Part shown: piece by piece, positions 33,236 through 42,575 of the stretch
Layout: each line of letters begins with the position of its first letter
How positions within the stretch are numbered: position 1 is the first letter of the stretch
Assembly (NCBI GenBank): GCA_963575745.1
Contig: CAUYUJ010003388.1
Span: 1-64,000, forward strand
Reading direction: 5' to 3'
From: Prorocentrum cordatum
Lineage: Eukaryota > Sar > Dinophyceae > Prorocentrales > Prorocentraceae
DNA length: 64,000 bases
Made by a program: the position numbers and the translations under genes
The notes under the pieces: generated by a model
What the model was told of the DNA's origin: nothing
Database searches by the model: none
What the model saw: the letters and a program-made list of their open reading frames with translations, nothing else

Positions 33236-36200
33236 TACCGTTCTGGGGCTCTCTTGGGGTGACGGAAAGAGCGAGGTACGTGTGAGTTCCGTTGAGTTGG
33301 GGCGAAGCCCCTAAGGGGGGGGTCCAGGAGGAGGGGGGGGGGCGAGGCGCACAGGCGGGGTCTAATGGTCCTATGTGTAGGGTTTTCCCTAGGGTTGTTG
33401 CATGTTTTTTCTGATTTTCCTTCCCGACGACCGGAGAGCGCTCCAAGAGAGCCCAAGACCGCCCAAGAGGCGCCCAAGGGGCGTCCCAAGAGGGCCTCAA
33501 GAGGCCAAAATCATAGATTTTCCCGTAGCAGGCGTATATGTTTAGCATCTACGGATGTTTGCCTTTTCACTGCGTTGACGACGGCCCAAGAGGCCCCCAA
33601 GACCGCCCCAAACCGGCCCAAGAGGCCCCCAAGAGGCCTCCAAAACGGCCCAAGAGGGCCCCCAGACGGCCCAAGAGGCGCCCAAGACGAACCAAGAGGG
33701 CCCCAAGACGGCCCCACGAGGAGGACCACGAACCGAAAAGTCTAGCCGATCGTCCCAAGACGCTCCGGGGAGGCCCCCACAGCCCCCAAAGAAGCCCCAA
33801 GACGCCCCAAAGAGGCGTCCGATGAGGCCACCAGGAGGCGAAAATCATTGATTTCCGATGGGAAAACGTACACTTTTAGTATACACGGCTTTTCGGCTTC
33901 CACGGCGCTGAAGACAGTCCAAGAGGCCCCCAAGACCGCCCCAAGACGGCCCCAGAGGCTCCCAGGAGGCCCCCAAAACGGCCCAAGAGGGCGCCAAGAC
34001 GGCCCAAGAGGCGCCCAAGACGGCCCAAGAGGGCCCCAAGACGGCCCCAGAAGGGGCTCAAAAAGGGCCGCAATAGGACCCCCAAGAAGGCTCAGAGAAG
34101 CAAAATTCGCCGGCCCAACGGGCCAGAGGCGTGCTAAGATCTCTGGTAACTGGTTAACAATTCTCTAGTTCGCGCGCGCGGGGCGGCCCCTGGGGGTCCC
34201 TGGACGAAAAGTACCCCAGGCGGGTCCCGGCTGATCCCCGGGCGACTCCACCAGAGCGCTCCATGAGCGCACCAACAGGGCTCCGAGACGTCCCCGAGAG
34301 CCCCAAGAAAGGCCAAGAGGCCCCCAAGAGGCCCCCAAGATGGTACACGAGGGGTCCGACATGCCACAAGATCGCTCCAAGACGCCCAAGATAGCCCCCA
34401 GACGCCCCAAGAGGCCTCCAAGAGCACTCCCAAGAGGGCCCCAGGAGGCAAAATTCTTTGCTTTTCCTTAGGTTTTTGAAAGATTTTGGAGCTTCCACCT
34501 TTTCGGCTTCCCGACGCCCCAAGACGGCCCAAGAGGCCCCCAAGATCGCCACAAGAGGGCCCAAGAGGCCCCCAAGAGGGCCCCAAGATGGCCCAAGAGG
34601 GCTCGAAGATGGCCCAAGAAGCCTCCAAGACGGTCCAAAAGGGCCCCAAGAACGCCCCCAAAGGGGCCCCAGAGAGGGAACACGAAACAACATTTCGAGC
34701 CCTCGGCCCTAAGAAGCCCCCACGAGGCCCCAAGAAGCCCCTAAGAGGCCCCAAGAGGCCCCCACGAGGCCATCAGGAGGCCCCCAAGAGTCCCCCAAGC
34801 GGCCCCAGGAGGCCCCCCAAATGCCCCCCCGAGCACGCAAGCAAGTGCAAGCGATGCTACAATGTGCTCTCCTTTCGGTAGACTCCCAACGGGGCCCCTA
34901 CAGACTTGCAACAAGCGTCAAGAACCTGCCCAAAAAGCACTGTCCAGGAGCGTTCACAAGTGCCGCGAAGAAGCCCTCCTTACGCCGGAAAGCCCGGAAA
35001 GCCGGGTGGGGTGAGCTGTTCTTCTCACCACCGCGCCCTCTCACACAATGGCTTCCGCACGCCGCCCAGAGCGCGACGTTCGGCTCATGCCCCCAGAACG
35101 CTCCAGGAGCGCGCCAAAACGGCACCGGAACGCCCCCGAAACAATCCAAGCGGCCTCAAGTCGCCGAACAATCGTTCCAAATCGCCCAAGATGACCTCAA
35201 AATTGCCGTCGAGGCCGCCAAGAAGCCCCAAGAGAGCCTCAAGAGGCCCTCCAAGACGGCCATTACAATCAAAAATCGTCCCATTCCCAGAGGAACATGT
35301 ACACTTCCCGCATGAACGGCGTCTCGAGTTTCACAGCGCCTCAGACTACGCAAATAGCCCCCAACATCGCCCCGAGACAGCCCAACAATCCGCTAAAATC
35401 GGCCCAAGACGGCCCAAGATAACCCCAAGACGGCACAAGAGAGCACCAAGACCGCCCAAGAGGCGCCCAAAGGGGGATTCTGCCCCTAGGAGCACCTCAG
35501 AAGCCACCAACATCCCTCCAATAAGTCCCCCAAGACGCCCCAATAACCACCCAAGAAGCCCAACAAGAAGCCCCAACGACCCCCAAACGGCCCTTACGGG
35601 GCCTCAAGAGGCTTCAACACTGCCTCCAACCCGAGACGCCTGGCAAAAGAACCCCCAAAGCGCCGCATTGACACCAGGCCCTCGGGCAAACGGCAGACAT
35701 GAGACTGTATGGGCCGGCGGAATGAGCGAAGCGATTAAATAAAGAGCGATCGGTAACACGCAACATGCTCTTCACACCAAGGCTCCCAAGAGCGTACGGT
35801 GACGTAAACAAGCTGATGAGACCAAGGCTCCCAGCAGAGAGCGATGACGTAACAAGTTCCTGACACCAAGGCCCAGCCAAGGCTCAGGAACGGGCGGCAA
35901 CGCAACAATCTCTGAACACCAAGGCTCCCAAGAGCGCGGGGTGACGCTACAAGCTCTCAACGCCAAGGCTCCCAGTACGAACGGTGGTGTGAGTAATTTC
36001 GGTCAAGTTGATGAAACGCTCTTTCCGTTTCCGTGCCGGCCCAGGTAACGGAAAGAGCGAGGCACGAGTGATGACGTTCAGGTGGGGCGAAGCCCTAAAG
36101 GGAGGGGGTCCAGGGGAGGGGGGAAGCATGCGGGAATGGTTGCTAATGGCCGCCCGCCTCCCCACGACGGCCCCAGAGGCGCCCAAGACGGCCGAAGAGT

Positions 36201-36985
36201 CGCCCAAGACAGCCCAAGAGGGGTGCGAGACGGCTCCAAGACGGTCCCAGAGCACTCCGAAACGGCCAAAGTTGTGTCCGAGATGGTCCAAGAGGCCTCC
36301 AAGACGCCCTAAGATGGCCCCAAGACGGTCCAAGAGCCCCCGAAGACGCCCCAAGTGGCCTCCAAGAGGCTCCCCATGAGGCCCCGAGGAGGCAAAAATG
36401 AATTATTTGTTAATGGTGTTTGAAGGTTTTTCGGATTTCGCTTTGTCGGGCCATGAACTGCCGAAAACGACCCAGGAGGCTCCAAAGATCGCCCAAAGAC
36501 GGCCCAAGAGGCCCCCAGAAGCGAGCGAAAACGGCCCAAGAGTGCCCCAAGACGGACCAAGAGGGCCCCGAACAGCCCAAGAGAGCCCCAAGACGGCCCA
36601 AGAGAGCCACAAGAGAGCTCAGGAATGCTGTCCAGCAAGTGTTTTTTGAGAGGGCTTCCCAAAAACACTTCCCACGGCTGCCCAAGCGATGCCCTGAGAG
36701 GCCCCAAGAGGTCCCGAGAGGGCCCCCAGGCTGGCCCAGGGGACTCCGAGAGATCCCCAAAACGGCCCAAGAGGGCGCCAAGACGGCCCAACAGGCACCC
36801 AAGACGGCCCAAGAGGGCCCCAAGACGGCCCCAGAAGGGGGACCACGAACCCGAAAGTCTAGCCTTTCGCCCCAAGACGCTCCTGGGAGGCCCCCACAGA
36901 AGAAGCCCCAAGAGGCCCCCAAGAGGCCCCCAAGGGGGCTCAAAAAGGGCCCCAATAGGACTCCCAAGAAGGCTCAGGGAAGCCA
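33236..36985. repeat. CCCAAGAGG / CCCAAGACGG repeat field
   Basis: Thousands of bases of short, irregular tandem units of CCCAAGAGG, CCCAAGACGG and CCCCAAGA. They are broken at about 33510, 33840, 34450, 35270 and 36390 by a diverged AT-richer insert (...AAAATCATTGATTT..., often followed by a phrase like TTTTCGGCTTCC). The inserts mark a higher-order structure. Frames reading WAVLGPSWG or AQEAPKTAP arise from the repeat. The sequence at 33411-33500 is closely similar to 47745-47864, left of the copia-order element. Confidence 0.9.
35740..36110. repeat. ~370-bp dispersed repeat, copy a
   Basis: Runs from AATAAAGAGCGATCGGTAAC through several ACACCAAGGCTCCCAAGAGCG phrases to a GGGGCGAAGCCCTAAAGGG end. 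It is highly similar to 36985-37360. A shorter relative of its right end occurs at about 33250-33330. Confidence 0.9.
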
Positions 36986-37360
36986 AATAAAGAGCGATCG
37001 GTAACGCAAAATGCTCTTCACACCAAGGCTCCCAAGAGCGTACGGTGACGTAAACAAGCTGATAAGACCAAGGCTCCCAGCAGGGAGTGATGACGTAACG
37101 AATTCTTGACACCAAGGCCCAGCCAAGGCTCAGGAACGGGCGGCAACGCAACAAACTCTGAACACCAAGGCTCCCAAGAGCGCGGGGTGACGTAACAAGC
37201 TCTCAACGCCAAGGCTCCCAATACGAACGGTGGTGTTAGTAATTTCGGTCAAGCTGTTGATACGCTCGTCCTGTTTCCGTGCCGGCCCAGGTAACGGAAC
37301 GAGCGAGGTACGAGTGATGACGTTCTGGTGTGGGCGAAGCCCTAAAGGGAGGGGTTCCAG
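36985..37360. repeat. ~370-bp dispersed repeat, copy b
   Basis: The second copy of the 35740-36110 block, about 1,245 bp downstream in the same orientation. The CCCAAGAGG field fills the interval. Confidence 0.9.
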
Positions 37361-37737
37361 GCGAGGGGGGTAGCGTGCACAACTGCGTGTTAATGGCCGT
37401 TTTCGGGTTTCCCCTCGGGTGTTTCCCACATGTTTCGTGGGGTTATGGTTTTCTTCCCTGCCGCGGCGCACCCGCGTCTCCTCACACCTCCCCTCCTCCC
37501 TCTTCTTCCTCTCCTCACCCGCGCTCAACACATGCACGGCAAGTACATGACACAGGCGTCTACATACAGCCGCACGCATGCACACATTCGCACACAACAC
37601 ACACACACACCATACAACGCTAGTGCGCGCCTGGCGTGTTCACTGCATCACACATCCACGACATGTGCGCCACATAGTGGGCACCCACATGACACACGTC
37701 CCGATATGGACGCTATGCACGACGGTCGTCCAGGCAT

Positions 37738-38372
37738 TGCAGGCGTGGCACTTCCTCGACACCAGAGGGGGTGCGCTGGGGGTGGGGGCTCTGTGCGCTG
37801 CAGGCTCCCAGGGCGTGGCAGGCGTGGCATTTCCTCGCCGCCACAGGGGGTGCGCTGGGGGTGGGGGCCCTATGCGCTGCAGGTTCCCAGGGCGTGGCAG
37901 GCGTGGCATTTCCTCGACGCCGCAGGGGGTGCGCTGGGGGTGGGGGCCCTATGCGCTGCAGGCTCCCAGGGCGTGGCAGGCGTGGCATTCCTCGCCGCCA
38001 CAGGGGGTGCGCTGGGGGTGGGCCCTATGCGTTGCAGGCTCCCAGGGCGTGGCAGGCGTGGCATTTCCTCGACGCCACAGGGGGTGCGCTGGGGGTGGGG
38101 GCCCTATGCGCTGCAGGCTCCCAGGGCGTGGCAGGCGTGGCATTTCCTCGACGCCACAGGGGGTGCGCTGGGGGTGGGGGCCCTATGCGTTGCAGGCTCC
38201 CAGGGCGTGGCAGGCGTGGCATTTCCTCGACGCCACAGGGGGTGCGCTGGGGGTGGGGGCCCTATGCGTTGCAGGCTCCCAGGGCGTGGCAGGCGTGGCA
38301 TTTCTGGACGCCACAGGGGTGCGCAGGGCGTGGCAGGCGTGGCATTTCCTCGACGCCACAGGGGGTGCGCTG
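37738..38372. repeat. 79-bp minisatellite, about 8 copies
   Basis: The unit starts GGCGTGGCATTTCCTCGACG, then GGGGGTGCGCTGGGGGTGGGG and a TGCAGGCTCCCAGGGCGTGG end. Most periods are 79 bp, one is 76, and the last copy is shortened. It is open in two plus-strand frames because it has few A/T-rich codons. I do not consider it coding. Confidence 0.95.
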
Positions 38373-38387
38373 GGAGGTCGGAGGAGG

Positions 38388-38590
38388 AGATAGAGGAGGA
38401 GGAGGAGGAGGAGGAGGAGGAGGAGGAGGAGGAGGAGGAGGAGGAGGAGGAGGACGGGGAGGTGGGGCAGCAGCAGCGGCAGCAGCAGCAGCTGATGCAG
38501 CAGACGCAGCAGCGGCAGCAGAAGCAGCAGCAGCAGCAGAAGCAGCAGCAGGAGGACACCGAGGAGGAGAAGGAAGAGCAGCAGCAGAAG
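38388..38590. repeat. GGA tract followed by CAG-rich tract
   Basis: (GGA)n to about 38455, then an imperfect CAG/GCA tract to about 38590. They immediately precede the tyrosine-recombinase retroelement. Confidence 0.9.
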
Positions 38591-38650
38591 CACCGATGGT
38601 ATACATGGGAAATAAAATAGGTATGTGGGGTTCCTCGGTAGCGTAATTGT

Positions 38651-38817
38651 GTGTGTGTTGTTGCAAACAATGAAGTTTTCGGGCCGTGGTCCTCTCTCCT
38701 CCTCCCCCCTCCCCCGTCTGTTAAGTGGTCGGTGGGCGGGGAGGGCGGGGGCGGCGCAAAGTCAGGTGGCGCCGTTCTGACATAACACGTTGTGTTTGTG
38801 TTCTCCGCTCAAGTTCT
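38651..38817 (+). repeat. left split repeat A1
   Basis: Runs from GTGTGTTGTTGCAAACAATG to CGCTCAAGTTCT. It matches 46098-46261 and the following array copies almost exactly. Similarity ends at both edges at once. The right edge is followed by TTGGCTCGAGC and the first Gag-like ATG at 38829. Confidence 0.9.
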
Positions 38818-38828
38818 TTGGCTCGAGC

Positions 38829-39446
38829 ATGCCTGCAGAGGTTTCTGCGGCGTCGCCCGAGTACTTCTTCCTCTGCTCACCGCGCGGCAGCAGTGCGGGC
38901 GATTCCGACAGTTCGGGCTGCTCCTCGTGGGAGCTGGTCGAGCTGGAGGGCTACGACGAGGGGCAGGTGCCGGACCTGCCGGTGAGTGCGCTGCAGAGCG
39001 CCGACGAGACGGCTCGCTTCGGGTGCTGGCCGTTCGGTCTCCTGGTGTGGTCGCTCTTCTCCTTGGTGAGTGATCCTATCGTGGAGCAGGACTCAGCTGA
39101 CGAGGTCGAGGGTCTCGAGCTACAGATGCCAGTGGAGCCATGGTCGCGGCGCTTCTACCGCCAGAATGCGACCGACGGTGTGGAGGTGCAGTTGGTGCGC
39201 CGCAAGAGTGGCAACGTGTGGGCCGTCATCGGTCCGGACTTGACGCTAGGCCTGATCTGTATCACGGCGAAGACGTCCATGTTCACGGACCCAGTGGCGG
39301 GGATTCGGTGGCGGCCGATGCCACCTCTTTCTGCAGCCCAGAGGGACGCCTACGTCAGCCAGGCGACGGAGGGACTGAGGGCGTCGACGGTGCCGATGTT
39401 GCCTCTTTATCGCCCCGGCAAGGGTGTCAGCAGGCGATCGCGGTGA
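38829..39446 (+). CDS. Gag-like ORF 1, tyrosine-recombinase element
   Basis: 205 codons from an ATG 12 bp after repeat A1. It has a Ser/Glu-rich N-terminus, a hydrophobic segment (CWPFGLLVWSLFSLVSD, ~residues 66-82) that could be a membrane anchor, then a mixed-composition region with VQLVRRKSGNVWAVIGPD. It has no homology I can name. Position (first ORF, before RT) suggests a structural Gag role. The frame ends TGA at 39444-39446, but protein-like sequence continues in another frame from about 39425, so ORF 1 and the next fragment were probably one protein, or are joined by recoding. Confidence 0.6.
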   Translation: MPAEVSAASPEYFFLCSPRGSSAGDSDSSGCSSWELVELEGYDEGQVPDLPVSALQSADETARFGCWPFGLLVWSLFSLVSDPIVEQDSADEVEGLELQMPVEPWSRRFYRQNATDGVEVQLVRRKSGNVWAVIGPDLTLGLICITAKTSMFTDPVAGIRWRPMPPLSAAQRDAYVSQATEGLRASTVPMLPLYRPGKGVSRRSR

Positions 39447-40408
39447 ACGTCCTGTACGCCGTTTTCAGCTCGGGGGCTTCGTCACTCAAGACGCTGAGGT
39501 GGTCTTTGAGGAGTCCCAAGCGTTTCCTGGGTGTGCTGGCCGCGTTGTTCGTATTGTACGAGCTGCTGGTGTTGCTGGGCGTGATCGAGTATATGAAGGA
39601 GGTTTGGGTGTACACGATCAGCTACCTGGTCACGGCCAAGGATGCTTTCGTGGAGAGCTCGGAGGTCGTCCAGGAGTGGGCCACCTATCTGTGGGAGTGG
39701 AAGGAGTGGGCCCAGAAGCTGATGCCTCTTCAGCGTTGGTTTGCGATGTTCTTGTCCCTGATCCTTCTGACCCTCTGGGCGGCTCACGAGTGGTCGGACA
39801 GCATGGAGTATGGAGAGTCCTCTATTGGGTCATCCAGTGCTTCGAGTGTGGATGTGCCCGTCGGTGCGGCTGCTTCGGTGCCTCCGCCCGTGCCGCCGCT
39901 TGGCTACCTGTCAAGCGGAGAGAGTGCAACGCTGGCAAGCCAGCTGAACGATCTCGTGGAGTCCCAGACGGCCATGATGGAGGAAATCAGCGAGATCAGG
40001 ACCGCCGAGAGGACGAGGGAGTTACGTCGAGATGTACTCGAAGCTTCTCTGGACTCGCGTGGTCGTGCGGACGCCGAGGCCAACAAGCAGGTGATCGAGG
40101 GCATGATTGCGCGGCTGGACCAGTTCGAGGCTCGTCTGAAGGGCGAGGCGCCTGCGGAGGCTGGAGCTGGCGAGCGTGGTGCTGCTATCGAGGGGGCGAG
40201 TGCTTCGGCTTCTGCAGTCGCCGTGCTCGAGTCGCCCGCGAAGAGTACCCCCACAGTGGTGATGGAGACGCCCGAGAAGCGAGTTGCCTCTTCGCAGCCG
40301 GAGGCCGTCGAGCTGGCCATCAAGCGGATGCGCTTCAAGGCTCAGTTGCCGCAGCAGGTGTTCATGGAGCAGCTGGACGAGTACAAGGAGATCGAGCCCG
40401 AGGAGGGG
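39425..40408 (+). CDS. Gag-like fragment with membrane segment and coiled coil
   Basis: An open frame that overlaps the end of ORF 1. It encodes hydrophobic segments (FLGVLAALFVLYELLVLLG and WFAMFLSLILLTLWAAH), then a Pro-rich linker, then a helical, charged stretch (LNDLVESQTAMMEEISEIR, later IEGMIARLDQFEARLKGE) typical of a coiled coil. The frame remains open much further downstream, but beyond ~40408 the sensible protein continues in the frame one base later. Probably the assembly part of the element's Gag. Confidence 0.55.
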
Positions 40409-40697
40409 ACTCATCAACCTGGTGAGCTTCGAGCGGTTGGTGCGAAAGGGCTACGCCATTGTGAGGGCTTACCGCAACGTGAACAGCCGCGACGATTGGA
40501 GCCGCCCCAAGGATGCCAAGAACTGGAAGTCGAAGGTGGACTGGGAGGCGGCGCGTCGCTTGGACCCCCAGCTCGCCGACGAGAGCACTATTCGGGTAAT
40601 GAGCGCCGAGGAAGAAATGAAGAAGGCCATGGGTCGCGACGCGCAGCTGATGAAGGCGCGCTCCGACCTGGACGGGGGTGCGGTGGCCCCGCCGTGA
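40407..40697 (+). CDS. Gag-like C-terminal fragment
   Basis: About 96 codons, in frame +1 relative to the preceding fragment: GLINLVSFERLVRKGYAIVR, then a charged Lys/Asp/Glu-rich tail ending DGGAVAPP and TGA. The join falls in a GAGGAGGGGAC run at 40400-40410, so one extra G would explain the break. A +1 recoding site is the alternative. About 180 bp separate it from the RT ORF, with no other feature. Confidence 0.5.
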   Translation, partial: GLINLVSFERLVRKGYAIVRAYRNVNSRDDWSRPKDAKNWKSKVDWEAARRLDPQLADESTIRVMSAEEEMKKAMGRDAQLMKARSDLDGGAVAPP

Positions 40698-40874
40698 GAG
40701 TCAAGGAGCTTCAATTGGGGCTACTCGGTGCCGAGCCGGGGGGCCCTTGCAGCTGGCGTCGTGGTGTCCCTGCGCGTCGGCTAGTTTTGGCTAGTGTCTT
40801 CTTTCTGCTGCAGCTGACTCGCATCATCGCCGTCGGCTGGCCCGTGAGCTTTTGCACGACGAATTTGGGTTTTC

Positions 40875-42569
40875 ATGTCGCGGCGGCGGGACATCCTGTC
40901 CGAGGTGGTGCTGTTCGCTCGCCTGGAGCGCCCCGCTTCGACTTCTCGTCGGGTGCTGTCGCGCTGGAAGGAGGAGATGGAGCTGGTGGATACGGCGAAT
41001 CGTTCTCTCTTGGCTTTGCGTCAGCTCTACCGCGGGAGTCTGGGCGACAGTCTACTGGGCCTGGCCGACTGCTGGGGCCAGGGGATCGTGCCCGACAACC
41101 TGGACGGGGACCTTTCTCGGCGGGTGCTGGGAGAAGTTCGTCGCCAGTCGCCGCCGTCGACTACGCCCTCACAAGGAGCCGCGCTCTTGCGGCTGCGTCC
41201 TGCTGCCTCGGCGGCGGGCCATCAGTCCCAGTCCACCTTCAAACAGAGGGTGGCCGAACTTCGGAGGAGGAGTGCTGGCGGAAGTGGACGGCTGCCGGAC
41301 AGGGGCGAGACGTTTCCAGCTCAATGGGACCGAGTCGCTCTACCTCCTCCGGGGACCAGACCTGTGAGTGTGAGGTCTGTGTCGCCTCGCGTGGCACAGA
41401 AATTGGAGATGTTCAAGGAGGAGATGTTGAGAGAGGATGGCGAGGCTTGTGTTCAGGCCTGCGAGATACGCAACTACGTGGACCCGCATTTCCGCAAGAA
41501 GAAGGAAATGTTACAGCTGGCCCGACGGATGGCTTTGGCGGGGATGTTGTGCCGCACTGCAGCGAAGGTGGACGAGGTCGGTCTCTTTTGCGTCGTGAAG
41601 AAGGCGGAGCTGGTGGGGAGCGAGCCCGAGGTGACCCTGAGGCTGGTGTTCGACCAGAGGCGCTCCAACATGCGATGGCGGTCTCCCCCGTGGTGTGCCA
41701 TGGGCGGCGTCAGTGCGATGTCGTTTCTGGACGTGTCCGAGGAGATGAAGGAGGATGGCGTGACCATGTGCTTCGGGACGGGCGACCTCCCCGACTTCTA
41801 CTACACGCTGGAGCTGGGGGAGGAGCTGTCGCCGTACTTCGTGCTGCCCGGCGTGTCTGGGGATGCGCTGGACTCGCTGCTTCCCGAAGGTTCGTCTCTG
41901 CCTGGGAGTGGGCCCTACGTCGGGGTAAAGGTTGCGTTGATGGGCTTCTCCTGGGCGTGCTGGATAGCTCAGACGACCATGGAGGACATCTTCAATACTG
42001 GGCCTCAGTTCGGGCTTTCTTCGCTTTCAGGCGACCAACGTTTGGCCGAAGGCGGGCCGTTACCCCATCTCAGTCGGGATCTGCCGGCTGCGCACTACGA
42101 GTACATCGACGATTTCGGCATCCTGGGCCTGGACTTCCCGACACGGCCTGGCCAGGAGGCGGCGACGACGGTGGAGGAGATCTGTCTCGGTGCCAAGGAG
42201 TTGGTGGTGTCCGCGGGTTTCAAGGTGCACAAGGATGCTTGCGCGGCGGACGCTCGTATGATCGGTGGCGCTCTTCGGGGAACTCGTCTGGCGCCGAACC
42301 AGGACAAGATGTGGTTGGCGGTCTTCGGCATACGGGAGATCCTGATCCACAAGTGGGAACTACCCGACACCATCGCGCGGATCGTTGGTATCCTGTCCTG
42401 GGGCTTCCTGATCTGCCGTGGTGCTTTGAGCGTCTTCGCGGACGTGTACGCATGGTGCATGGAGTTCCGAGGTGGAGCTCGGCGCGAGGTCCCACGGGAA
42501 GTGCTGAGAGAGTTGGCTGCGGCTGCGGCCTTGGTGCCGCTGATCTCGGTGGACCTCTCGACGCCCTGA
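40875..42569 (+). CDS. reverse transcriptase, tyrosine-recombinase element
   Basis: 564 codons from ATG. The first ~170 residues are a variable region. RT motifs follow: LRLVFDQRRSN (~residues 255-265), TGDLPDFYYTLEL with the first catalytic Asp (~residues 300-312), and EYIDDFGILG with the Asp pair (~residues 409-418). It copies element RNA into DNA. The frame ends at TGA 42567-42569, immediately before the RNase H start, and both sides of the stop are in the same frame. In related elements RT and RNase H are one protein, so this stop is either a mutation or is read through. Few other defects are visible. Confidence 0.85.
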   Translation: MSRRRDILSEVVLFARLERPASTSRRVLSRWKEEMELVDTANRSLLALRQLYRGSLGDSLLGLADCWGQGIVPDNLDGDLSRRVLGEVRRQSPPSTTPSQGAALLRLRPAASAAGHQSQSTFKQRVAELRRRSAGGSGRLPDRGETFPAQWDRVALPPPGTRPVSVRSVSPRVAQKLEMFKEEMLREDGEACVQACEIRNYVDPHFRKKKEMLQLARRMALAGMLCRTAAKVDEVGLFCVVKKAELVGSEPEVTLRLVFDQRRSNMRWRSPPWCAMGGVSAMSFLDVSEEMKEDGVTMCFGTGDLPDFYYTLELGEELSPYFVLPGVSGDALDSLLPEGSSLPGSGPYVGVKVALMGFSWACWIAQTTMEDIFNTGPQFGLSSLSGDQRLAEGGPLPHLSRDLPAAHYEYIDDFGILGLDFPTRPGQEAATTVEEICLGAKELVVSAGFKVHKDACAADARMIGGALRGTRLAPNQDKMWLAVFGIREILIHKWELPDTIARIVGILSWGFLICRGALSVFADVYAWCMEFRGGARREVPREVLRELAAAAALVPLISVDLSTP

Positions 42570-42575
42570 GACCCG

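Noticed and set aside
33365-36990. Many 60-280-codon frames rich in Trp/Gly/Leu or Pro/Lys/Arg
   Set aside because: They arise from the CCCAAGAGG repeat in all six frames, with no domain and no conserved frame.
37430-38670. Long Gly/Ala/Arg-rich frames
   Set aside because: Products of the 79-bp minisatellite and the adjoining GGA/CAG tracts.
40875-42569. RT of LINE or LTR type
   Set aside because: No endonuclease or LTRs accompany it. The RNase H signature, tyrosine recombinase and split repeats fit the DIRS/Ngaro order better.
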